From SVTX01 sp045602385 (lineage in GTDB: Bacteria > Bacillota > Clostridia > Oscillospirales > CAG-272), in NCBI GenBank assembly GCA_045602385.1, contig JAZSBL010000038.1, positions 1 through 18,495 of the forward strand: DNA of 18,495 nt, read 5' to 3'. Below the pieces are notes generated by a model, which made no database searches, was not told where the DNA came from, and saw only the letters and a list, made by a program, of their open reading frames with translations. Positions 7,231 through 13,977 of the stretch are shown here, one piece after another (positions within the stretch are counted from its first letter, which is position 1; each line of letters starts with the position of its first letter). The position numbers and the translations under genes are program-made.

Positions 7231-7312
7231 CAATTCGTCTATTACTGCAATTAGACGAACAAAACAACAATTATACAGTTCGTCTAACAGTCTAACGGTA
7301 ATAGATGAGTTG
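7231..7312 (+). promoter_or_regulatory. Structured 5' leader with nested stems
   Basis: Positions 7231-7245 can pair with 7298-7312 along all 15 bases (13 Watson-Crick, two G-U). Inside that, 7251-7260 pairs perfectly with 7278-7287 (10 bp). A competing hairpin pairs 7234-7241 with 7252-7259 (8 bp). The outer stem begins only a few nucleotides from the predicted transcript start. It may protect the 5' end of the mRNA or act as a switch. I recognise no known riboswitch class in it. Confidence 0.6.
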
Positions 7313-7368
7313 CTAAGACGACATTCGATGACATTCTATGAAAGGAGCAAAACCGATGGTAGGATTAA

Positions 7369-7494
7369 ATGAAATATGGAGCCTTTGCACCGACGACTCC
7401 GCAGATCTTGCTTTTCATAGTTTTGCTTATTATAGGTGTCGTTGTTTTGTTCACAAATCTTAAACCAGAATTTTTTCGAAGAAAGGAAAAATGA
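7369..7494 (+). CDS. Small single-pass membrane protein (41 aa)
   Basis: This short frame encodes MKYGAFAPTT, then one strongly hydrophobic helix (ILLFIVLLIIGVVVLF, residues 13-28), then a basic tail ending FFRRKEK. Its TGA stop overlaps the pilin start at 7491 as ATGA, the usual sign of coupled translation, and it lies just downstream of the operon promoter. The ribosome binding site is the weak point: only GTAGGA (7359-7364) precedes it. The better AAAGGAG (7341-7347) is spaced for ATG 7356, which opens a different frame of 35 codons with no recognisable character. The hydrophobic-helix-plus-basic-tail design and the overlap favour this frame. I recognise no family; a pilin-associated membrane helper is only a guess. 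Confidence 0.55.
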   Translation: MKYGAFAPTTPQILLFIVLLIIGVVVLFTNLKPEFFRRKEK

Positions 7495-8714
7495 CACAAA
7501 TGAAAATGAATAAAAAAGGATTTACAATCGTAGAGCTTGTAGTCGTTATCGTTGTAATTGCGATTCTTGCAGCGGTTCTTATTCCTACGTTTGTGGGTCT
7601 TGTAAGAAAGGCGAATATCGCCAATGACACTGCGATAGCCAAGAACTTGAACACCGCTGCTATTTCTGCTCAGGCAAAAACCTTTGATGAAGCTCTTGCT
7701 GCAGCTAAGGAATCAGGATATCTGGTTGCAAATCTGAATGCAAAGGCAGACAAGTGCTATTTCGTTTGGGAAGATGACACCGATCAGTTCCTTCTTTATG
7801 ATCTGAAGGAAAAAGAGATCATCTATTCCAATTCCAAGGTTACAGGCGATCCCGACGATAGCTGGTGCTTCATTACAAGTAGCAAGGATGATTTCGATGA
7901 AGTTACAACGGCTTTCCCCAATGCTACTTGTAAGCTTGCAATTGCCGATTATGATGATCTTAACGAGATGCTTTCGGTAGGCGGTGAACAGACATTTTAT
8001 ATTGATGAAAGCTTGGAAATTGCGGAAGGCGATGTAATTTCTGTTACAACTGCAGGCTCGAATATCACTTTGAATCTTGGCGCATCTTCTATCTCGACCA
8101 ACGGAACCATAAATGGTGCACCCATTTATGTAAAGGAGGATGCTACTTTGTCGGTAGTAGGCGGTACACTTCATGTAGATGGTAAATTTACCAATGTGTA
8201 CGGTACTTTTAACTGTGCGATCGGCTATGATGGAAATGCTACGAAACCCACCAAACTTTATGTTGACGGCACATCATTCATCGGTACTACGGGTATTAAT
8301 GGCTCCTTGAATTACGATGGAGATATTAATTTGTTCGTTAAAAATTCCACTTTTGATGTAACGAGCGGCGGAGTTATTTTGAGTTGTGGTAATCTCGGAA
8401 AGGCAACCATTGAAGACTGTACAATTAATGCAGGTAGGTACGCAATATTTACTTCGCAGGGTGGTAATATAACTGTTAGCGGTGGTTCTTATAAGGGAGG
8501 AACAGCAGTTCTTTACGTTCAGGACACTGGTTCCAAGATTGTTGTAGACGGCGGTGATTTCGATGGCAAGTTGGAAATTACAAATGGTGCTACTCTTGAG
8601 ATTAAAGGCGGAACATTCCGCAACACAGGTCTGGAATTGGATGCATTCAAAGCTTATGTAGTATCTGGTAAGACTGTTACTGAGAATGCTGATGGTTCTT
8701 GGTCGGTGAACTAA
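7491..8714 (+). CDS. Type IV pilin with beta-helix-like body
   Basis: The 407-aa prepilin has a short basic leader ending KKG, cut by prepilin peptidase before FTIVE (glutamate at mature position 5), then the canonical hydrophobic helix VVVIVVIAILAAVLIPTF. Most type IV pilins are 130-200 aa; this is about twice that. From about residue 158 the sequence becomes repetitive and Gly/Thr/Asn/Val-rich, with short strands and turns such as GGTLHVDG, VSGGSYKGG, VDGGDFDG and IKGGTF. This pattern suggests a right-handed parallel beta-helix. The end (YVVSGKTV...DGSW) resembles tails of such surface proteins. ATG 7491, 7500 and 7506 are all possible; GAAAGGA (7481-7487) lies too close to 7491 and would suit 7500 better. 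A pilus-displayed adhesin or tip subunit is plausible. Confidence 0.85.
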   Translation: MTQMKMNKKGFTIVELVVVIVVIAILAAVLIPTFVGLVRKANIANDTAIAKNLNTAAISAQAKTFDEALAAAKESGYLVANLNAKADKCYFVWEDDTDQFLLYDLKEKEIIYSNSKVTGDPDDSWCFITSSKDDFDEVTTAFPNATCKLAIADYDDLNEMLSVGGEQTFYIDESLEIAEGDVISVTTAGSNITLNLGASSISTNGTINGAPIYVKEDATLSVVGGTLHVDGKFTNVYGTFNCAIGYDGNATKPTKLYVDGTSFIGTTGINGSLNYDGDINLFVKNSTFDVTSGGVILSCGNLGKATIEDCTINAGRYAIFTSQGGNITVSGGSYKGGTAVLYVQDTGSKIVVDGGDFDGKLEITNGATLEIKGGTFRNTGLELDAFKAYVVSGKTVTENADGSWSVN

Positions 8715-8737
8715 CGATAAGATACGAGAGGTAAAAA

Positions 8738-9181
8738 ATGAAAAAACTTAACAAAAAAGGCTTTACCATTGTTGAGCTTGTTATCGTAATTGCAGTTATC
8801 GCGATTCTCGCAGCAGTTATGATCCCCACATTTAGCGGAATCGTTGCTAAGGCGAATAAATCTGCAGCTTTGCAGGCGGCAGAGGCTATTTTCAAGTCAG
8901 ACCTCGTCGAAGTAAATGCACAGCCCAATGATACATATGTTTTGACTGCTGATACAGCAATCGCTGACGGCAAGACTTACTATACTGTAGATGACGGTGT
9001 GTATTCTGCTGTGGAAACACCTTCCGTTGATGACATTGCAACTTACTACGAAAAGCCTGTGGCTACCGTAGGTGCTTTCGTTGTCGACGAAACTAACGGA
9101 TCTTACACTTATGAAGTTGAAATTGACGGATATATCGCAACATTCGATGGTAATGAGTGGACTTTGACCGAAGTAGAATAA
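8738..9181 (+). CDS. Type IV pilin, probable major subunit
   Basis: The 147-aa prepilin has leader MKKLNKKG before FTIVELVIVIAVIAILAAVMI, with glutamate at mature position 5. Its first 35 residues nearly repeat those of the preceding pilin, indicating duplication of the N-terminal module. The body is short and acidic and contains a TADTAIADGKTYYTV...TYYEK segment (residues about 68-105). From memory, similar segments occur in Clostridial and phage surface proteins. GAGAGG precedes ATG 8738 at normal spacing. Ordinary size, a position just before an intra-operon terminator, and codon choice like the dikinase gene suggest high expression, so this is my candidate for the main fibre subunit. Confidence 0.88.
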   Translation: MKKLNKKGFTIVELVIVIAVIAILAAVMIPTFSGIVAKANKSAALQAAEAIFKSDLVEVNAQPNDTYVLTADTAIADGKTYYTVDDGVYSAVETPSVDDIATYYEKPVATVGAFVVDETNGSYTYEVEIDGYIATFDGNEWTLTEVE

Positions 9182-9204
9182 CTTAATAAACAAGAAAAAT
9201 GTTT

Positions 9205-9258
9205 AAAAGTGCAAGCACTCTGTACTCCTCGCGGGTGCAAGAGTGCTTGCGGCTTTTT
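9205..9258 (+). terminator. Intra-operon terminator/attenuator after the two pilins
   Basis: GCAAGCACTCT (9211-9221) pairs perfectly with AGAGTGCTTGC (9240-9250) over an 18-nt loop. A lower AAAAG/CTTTT stem can form with one bulge, and TTTTT ends the structure. It sits 24 nt after the second pilin stop, while the downstream genes run in the same direction without another visible promoter. Partial termination would give more pilin than assembly-gene mRNA. Confidence 0.85.
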
Positions 9259-9301
9259 AGAAAGAATAAGCAATATGCGCAGAAAAACAAGGACTGAAAA
9301 G

Positions 9302-9793
9302 ATGCCAAAATCTTATATCGCAATGAGAGGCAAGGGCGGTTTTACTCTTGTCGAGCTTTGTGTTGTCTTGGCTCTTTTGGGCATCCTTTCAGCCATGACT
9401 GTTTCCTTTTCTGTGCTGATGAACGGCTTTGCGGCAGAGAACAAAGCCGAATACGAATTTTTAGAGGATCACTCCACGCTTAAGAAAACACTTTGCACGT
9501 GGGTAGCCGAAAACGACCTGTCGGACAGTGTGTTTGCCGTGAGTGATGACGGAATGTTGACCGTTGCAGAGAACGGTATAGAAAAGAGCGTGAGCTTTGC
9601 GGATGGACTTCTCACGCTTGACGGAGAGCAAAAAGCAAGGCTTGATGCGATCGATGGCATATCTTTTATCGCCGGCGAAAAGCTTATTAAATGTGTAGCA
9701 TACCGTATTACAGACAACGGTGAGCGTATAGAGAACAGCTTTGTCTTCTCGCTCCGTTGCGCTAAGCTTGCTGAGGTGACCCCAAATGAATAG
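9302..9793 (+). CDS. Minor pilin-like protein (prepilin)
   Basis: The 163-aa product has leader MPKSYIAMRGKGG, cleavage before FTLVE, and the helix LCVVLALLGILSAMTVSFSV, so it is a class III-signal prepilin. Earlier in-frame ATGs at 9209 and 9275 exist, but 9209 lies inside the terminator stem. AAGGA (9289-9293) sits 8 nt before ATG 9302. The body is soluble, with no domain I recognise. It overlaps the next gene by 8 nt. By position it is probably a minor or priming pilin; a GspH/FimT-like role is a guess. Confidence 0.8.
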   Translation: MPKSYIAMRGKGGFTLVELCVVLALLGILSAMTVSFSVLMNGFAAENKAEYEFLEDHSTLKKTLCTWVAENDLSDSVFAVSDDGMLTVAENGIEKSVSFADGLLTLDGEQKARLDAIDGISFIAGEKLIKCVAYRITDNGERIENSFVFSLRCAKLAEVTPNE

Positions 9794-10214
9794 ATATAAA
9801 TTCAAAAAAGGTTATTCTATCGTTGAGGTCGTAATAGCTCTCTCCATTATTGTCACCGTGAGCATCACGGCGCTTTCCATCGCGTTATCCTCGGTTGCTA
9901 CCAAGGTGAACGCTACTAACAGATCCTACGCGCAGAGCTTTGCCGCCAACGTATGGGAGTGCTTTAAGGCGGCAGACACACAGGATGAATTCCTCTCATT
10001 TGTTTCTTTTTCAGAGGGTATTACGTTAATCGATAACCAAACGGATGAGAGCGGAAATACGGTATATACGTACCGTTCCGAAGAACACAAATTTACGGCA
10101 GAGATAGCCGTGCGCTACCCCGAAAATGCGGATCCCGAGCTTTCGGTTTCCGTGACCGGCAAGGATGGGGATGGCATTATTTCGTTCTCCTACCGAAAGG
10201 GGGGCGGAATATGA
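9786..10214 (+). CDS. Minor pilin-like protein (PilV/GspI-like)
   Basis: The 142-aa product has leader MNRYKFKKG, cleaved before YSIVEVVIALSIIVTVSITA. Tyrosine replaces the usual phenylalanine at +1 and glutamate is kept at +5. The YSIVEVVIALSI start resembles the GspI/PilV group of minor pilins, though this rests on only a few residues. The body is rich in acidic and aromatic residues with no recognised domain. ATG 9786 overlaps the stop of the preceding gene, and the next gene starts 4 nt before this one ends, so the three minor pilin genes are probably translated together. Confidence 0.75.
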   Translation: MNRYKFKKGYSIVEVVIALSIIVTVSITALSIALSSVATKVNATNRSYAQSFAANVWECFKAADTQDEFLSFVSFSEGITLIDNQTDESGNTVYTYRSEEHKFTAEIAVRYPENADPELSVSVTGKDGDGIISFSYRKGGGI

Positions 10215-10600
10215 AATTGAAACAAATTTTGAAAAGCAAGCAGGGAATAGCTCTTGAAAACGCTATATTGTTTATGCTTATTATTTTCTTGCTTTGCGCT
10301 CTTTTGACAAGTCTGACTTTGATCGGACATTATCAAGTAAAAACAGATAAGCTGACTCTGCTTAATGACGTTGCGATAGAACAGATCGGAGAGGACTATC
10401 TCGCAAGCGTTGAGCGGGGAGAGGCATTTTCGCAAACCTATGAAAATTACGCCTATCGGGTGGACGGAAACGCTCTTACCGTATGGCGAAATAATGATAA
10501 ATCAAAATCGGCGGTGCTGTATGTGGAAGCGGAGCTTACTGCCGAGAACCGTGTGAAGGTCAGCCAATGGCGTTATTCGCTTCCAATCGGCACAGAGTAA
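10211..10600 (+). CDS. Minor pilin-like protein with unusual cleavage motif
   Basis: This 129-aa protein has a basic N-terminus (MKLKQILKSKQG), then IALENAILFMLIIFLLCALL, a hydrophobic helix placed as in prepilins. After the glycine the glutamate would be residue 4, not 5. If cleavage were before the glycine it would be residue 5. The first residue would not be aromatic in either case. It is therefore less certain as a prepilin-peptidase substrate than its neighbours. The soluble part (about 35-129) is unrecognised and ends QWRYSLPIGTE. The ATGA overlap with the previous gene places it firmly in the operon. A GspK/PilX-like cap role is possible but unproven. Confidence 0.65.
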   Translation: MKLKQILKSKQGIALENAILFMLIIFLLCALLTSLTLIGHYQVKTDKLTLLNDVAIEQIGEDYLASVERGEAFSQTYENYAYRVDGNALTVWRNNDKSKSAVLYVEAELTAENRVKVSQWRYSLPIGTE

Positions 10601-10634
10601 TCTGTTGTACGTTAAAAAAAACGGAGAACAGAAA

Positions 10635-11930
10635 ATGCAGAAATTAACATATTCGACAACAATCGCGATAGATGCGGAGCGTTCCGTTTTTCATTTCTAT
10701 TCAATGATCGGAAACGATAAAAGCACGATCGCACATCATATAAAAAGCTACGCAGGCGGTCAGTTTGACGAGGATTTTTTCAAAAAATTCAAGGAAGCCG
10801 TAAAGGAATTTGCTGAGAAAACACCGTCCGAAACCGTGCGAAAGGTTACGGTGATACTGCCCGATAAGGCTGTCCTGACCGATACTGTAAGAATACCCAC
10901 AATGAAGGGACTCGGTCAAACGAAAAAGACGCTTGACATAACGCTTGGAGGTCTTTACCGCAACTACAAGGATCTCCGCGTGGTATCCCACGTTGCGGAG
11001 CAGAATAAGCAATACTCCACCTTCGCGGTAGCGGCGGTGCAGAAAAGCATTATTTCCTCAATTTACGCGGCTTGCTCCGAAAACAAGCTGCTTGTGGATA
11101 CGCTTACGTATGCCTCAAGCGCGGCTGTCGGTGGCGCGGTGTTGCTTAACCCCAAGCTGAAAAACGCATCTTACTTATTCCTTGATATAAAGGACGTGTA
11201 TTCCCGTTTTGTATTCGTGGCAAACGGCAAGACGGTGGGATATTACACGCTCCCGTTTGGTCTTGAGTTTTTGCGCAAGCCCAAGCTTGTTCAGGAGGAC
11301 ATGTTGTTCGACCATTCCTACGCAGAGCTTGCCGTGCTGAACGCAAGAGAAAAGGCAAAATCCAAAAAGCTGACCGTTATGGCTCTCGGAGAGGACTTCT
11401 CCGATGCCGTTACTTATGGCGAGGACGAGGGCGAAGAGGTTATTGCCGATATTGATCTCGCTAATAGCGATGAGGACGTGGCTGACGATACTTTCACAAT
11501 GGCGGAAGAGGCGGAAGCCGATACTGACATCGAGGAAGAAACGGAAGCTGTGGGTGTGGTGCGTTCTCAACTGAATCAAAAGATATTTACAAGGAAAACT
11601 CCAAGAAAGCTTCCTAAATTCATGCTTCGTGAGATCCCCGAAACAGCGGAGGGAATAGCGTGCGAGAATTTCCGCGTTTTCGTAAAATGGGCGTTGACCT
11701 TGATACAAGGAAACGAGAGATTGACGGAAATTGGAAAGCCCGAATTTGTTTGTGTCAATCTTCCTGACGAGCTTGTCGGTGTAATCGATAAAGCGAATGA
11801 GGAAGCAGATGAAAACGGAATAATCTTTACCCGTTTGCCAAGCGAGGGTGAAGAAGCGTCAATTCTGACCAATCTTGAATTATATGGCGGCTTGTTCCCC
11901 AAGCAAATTACTTCTTTGGGTAAGTTCTGA
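10635..11930 (+). CDS. pilM: PilM-like pilus assembly protein with acidic insert
   Basis: The 431-aa product follows the PilM (actin-like) pattern without strong motifs: an N-terminal TIAIDAERSVFHFY, a VTVILPDKAVLTDTV strand with RIPTM, VAAVQKSIISSIYAAC, then a second subdomain YLFLDIKDVYSRFVFVANGK. PilM normally binds PilN and sits at the inner face of the membrane. A highly acidic tract at residues 253-305 (24 Asp/Glu of 53) and a following basic patch (about 314-332) are not part of that fold as I know it. A TTG at 10605 is in frame, but ATG 10635 has GGAG (10623-10626) at 8 nt. It begins 34 nt after the minor pilins. No PilN or PilO partner is visible. Confidence 0.6.
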   Translation: MQKLTYSTTIAIDAERSVFHFYSMIGNDKSTIAHHIKSYAGGQFDEDFFKKFKEAVKEFAEKTPSETVRKVTVILPDKAVLTDTVRIPTMKGLGQTKKTLDITLGGLYRNYKDLRVVSHVAEQNKQYSTFAVAAVQKSIISSIYAACSENKLLVDTLTYASSAAVGGAVLLNPKLKNASYLFLDIKDVYSRFVFVANGKTVGYYTLPFGLEFLRKPKLVQEDMLFDHSYAELAVLNAREKAKSKKLTVMALGEDFSDAVTYGEDEGEEVIADIDLANSDEDVADDTFTMAEEAEADTDIEEETEAVGVVRSQLNQKIFTRKTPRKLPKFMLREIPETAEGIACENFRVFVKWALTLIQGNERLTEIGKPEFVCVNLPDELVGVIDKANEEADENGIIFTRLPSEGEEASILTNLELYGGLFPKQITSLGKF

Positions 11931-11940
11931 GGATCGGGCC

Positions 11941-12729
11941 ATGGAGCGATTCTATTTAATTTGCGCTTACGTTCTCTCTGCCGTTTTTGGCTTGTGTGTG
12001 GGCAGCTTTCTTAACGTGGTTATTTACCGTTTGCCCAACAAAATGAGCTTGGCTAAGCCTAATTCCCATTGCCCGTCTTGTAAATACGAGCTTCGGTGGT
12101 ACGACAATATTCCCGTTCTTTCTTATTTGATGCTTGGCGGAAAATGCCGGAAGTGCAAAACACATATTTCCTTTCGTTATACCGCGGTGGAGATTGCCAA
12201 TACACTGTTGTGGTTGCTTTGCGCCTTCCTGTTTTGGGAGAAAAGCATTCCGCTTGCTTGCATTTATATGATCGTGTTGTCGGTCTTTATTTGTGTGTTC
12301 TTCATTGACCTTGAACACCAAATAATATTTGACCGTTTTCAGATTATCTTGCTTGTTCTCGCAGCGGCAAGTATCTTCTTTGACAAGGATTTTGGATGGA
12401 TTTCTCACGTCATTGGCGGCGTTTCGGGATTTGCGGTGTTCTTCCTTATTTCGTGGGGCTTCGAGAAGCTGAGCGGAAAAGAGGGGCTTGGCGGCGGTGA
12501 TGTAAAGCTGGCAGGTGTGGCAGGACTCCTTCTCGGATGGGAGCGTTTCTTGCTTGGACTGTTGATAGCAACGATTCCCGCGGCTGTGATAATGATGATT
12601 CTTTCAAAGGGAAAAACGGGAGAGAGCAGACAGTTCCCATTTGCCCCGTTTTTAGTGGTCGGCTTCGGTGCCGCCATGCTTTTTGGAACACAGATTGTCG
12701 GTTGGTATTTATCTTTGCTCGGATTATAA
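11941..12729 (+). CDS. pilD: Prepilin peptidase / N-methyltransferase
   Basis: This aspartic membrane protease cuts the leader from each prepilin above and methylates the new N-terminus. The 262-aa protein shows the family architecture: GSFLNVVIYRLP (21-32), a zinc-binding four-cysteine cluster (C44, C47, C69, C72), the first catalytic aspartate in FIDLEH (D123), and the second in GGGDVKL (D187), with hydrophobic helices throughout. ATG 11941 is preferred over the upstream in-frame ATG at 11875, which lies within the PilM-like gene, because GAGGA (11929-11933) precedes it at good spacing. It is the only prepilin peptidase in the window. Confidence 0.95.
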   Translation: MERFYLICAYVLSAVFGLCVGSFLNVVIYRLPNKMSLAKPNSHCPSCKYELRWYDNIPVLSYLMLGGKCRKCKTHISFRYTAVEIANTLLWLLCAFLFWEKSIPLACIYMIVLSVFICVFFIDLEHQIIFDRFQIILLVLAAASIFFDKDFGWISHVIGGVSGFAVFFLISWGFEKLSGKEGLGGGDVKLAGVAGLLLGWERFLLGLLIATIPAAVIMMILSKGKTGESRQFPFAPFLVVGFGAAMLFGTQIVGWYLSLLGL

Positions 12730-12750
12730 AAGAAAGGGAGGTGAGGGGCT

Positions 12751-13962
12751 GTGCCAACGTATAAATATGTTGCGGTAAATTTGCAGAAAAAGAAATATAA
12801 GGGCATATTTATCGCCGAGGATGAAAACGATCTTGCTGTGCAGCTGACCAAGCAAAATCTGTACCTGGTTTCGGCTTCAATCTACAAGGGTGGCACCCCG
12901 TCTGCTTTCTTTACTCTTGGAACGGGAAAGGTAAAGCTGTCGGAGCTTACTACCTTTTGCCGACAGTTTTCTATAATGATTTCAACGGGTATTCCGTTGC
13001 TTGGTTGTATCGACAGCTTAAAGCAACAGCCTTATTCAGCATATTTTAAATCAATTTTGCAGGTTGTCAGCGAGGATGTAAAGGGCGGTGCTATGCTCTC
13101 GGAATCGCTTGATAAGCATAGAAAGGTCTTTCCCGATTTCTTCCGCAGTATGGTACACGTGGGAGAGGCAAGCGGAAGACTTGATAGCGTGTTCGTTGCC
13201 CTTGCCGATTATTATGAATCCGATGCGGCGATCAAACGAAAGGTTAAAGGCGCATTGGCATATCCGCTGATGCTTGCAACGATGACGGTCGGTATTGTTA
13301 TTATAATGCTGGCCTTCGTTGTACCAACGTTCAGAGAAACTCTTTCTGCATTGGATGTTAAGGCCGAAGGCATTACGCTTGCGGTGTATAATGTGTCGGA
13401 TTTTCTATTGAATTGGTGGCAGCTCCTCGTTGTAGCGGTCATTATTCTCGGAGGCGGTCTTTTCCTCTTTTTACGTACAGAGATCGGTAAAAGAGCATTC
13501 GACGTATTTAAGGTTAAGTGTCCTTTGATCAAGCGAGTTCAGATAAATATGATCACCGCTCGCTTTGCCCGCGCCTTCAGTTTGCTCCTCGAAAGCGGAA
13601 TGGATCTGGCAACGGCACTTGATACGATCTCCATTGTATTGGGCAACCGATATGTTGAGGAGAGGTTCAACGAAGCCGCTGAGGATGTTCGCCACGGAGT
13701 TTCGCTGACCAATGCGTTTCAAAAGCAAAACCTATTCCCGCAAATGCTGATACAAATGATATCGGTTGGAGAGAAGACAGCATCCTTGGAGGATGTGTTG
13801 GGACGCTCTTGCGTCTTCTTTGATGAGCAAGTGGAATCCTCTCTGTCCTCCCTTACCTCTAAAATTCAGCCCACCATGTTGATTATTATGGGCATGGTGA
13901 TCGGAGTATTGTTTATCGCGGTATATTCGCCAATGCTTTCCATTATGAATGGACTTGCTTGA
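12751..13962 (+). CDS. pilC: Type IV pilus inner-membrane platform protein PilC
   Basis: The 403-aa protein of the GspF/PilC family contains two tandem T2SSF domains, at about residues 65-190 and 265-390. Each has the repeated elements FCRQFSIMISTGIPLL and FARAFSLLLESGMDLA followed by MVHVGEASGRL and MISVGEKTASL. Membrane helices are near 170-192, 217-236 and the C-terminus (MLIIMGMVIGVLFIAVY). It couples PilB ATP hydrolysis to pilin extraction. The start is GTG 12751, supported by AAGGGAGGTGA ending 7 nt before it. It lies 21 nt after pilD and 15 nt before pilB. Confidence 0.95.
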   Translation: MPTYKYVAVNLQKKKYKGIFIAEDENDLAVQLTKQNLYLVSASIYKGGTPSAFFTLGTGKVKLSELTTFCRQFSIMISTGIPLLGCIDSLKQQPYSAYFKSILQVVSEDVKGGAMLSESLDKHRKVFPDFFRSMVHVGEASGRLDSVFVALADYYESDAAIKRKVKGALAYPLMLATMTVGIVIIMLAFVVPTFRETLSALDVKAEGITLAVYNVSDFLLNWWQLLVVAVIILGGGLFLFLRTEIGKRAFDVFKVKCPLIKRVQINMITARFARAFSLLLESGMDLATALDTISIVLGNRYVEERFNEAAEDVRHGVSLTNAFQKQNLFPQMLIQMISVGEKTASLEDVLGRSCVFFDEQVESSLSSLTSKIQPTMLIIMGMVIGVLFIAVYSPMLSIMNGLA

Positions 13963-13977
13963 TTTGGGAGGTAGCAG

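Noticed and set aside
7192..7312. Invertible promoter for phase variation
   Set aside because: The inverted repeats (7231-7245 and 7298-7312) lie wholly downstream of the promoter and only 52 nt apart. No matching repeat is found upstream of 7192, and no recombinase gene is nearby.
7231..7355. Cyclic di-GMP riboswitch upstream of the pilins
   Set aside because: I expected one by analogy with Clostridioides pilin genes, but the conserved core sequences of the known classes are not visible. The structure is explained by simple nested stems.
7356..7463. 35-codon frame starting at ATG 7356 as the real small gene
   Set aside because: It has the better ribosome binding site, but the product has no hydrophobic segment or other recognisable feature and does not couple to the pilin. 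It is kept as an alternative, not as a feature.
9209..9301. N-terminal extension of the first minor pilin to 9209
   Set aside because: The extension would begin inside the terminator stem and would give an unusually long leader. ATG 9302 has a proper ribosome binding site.
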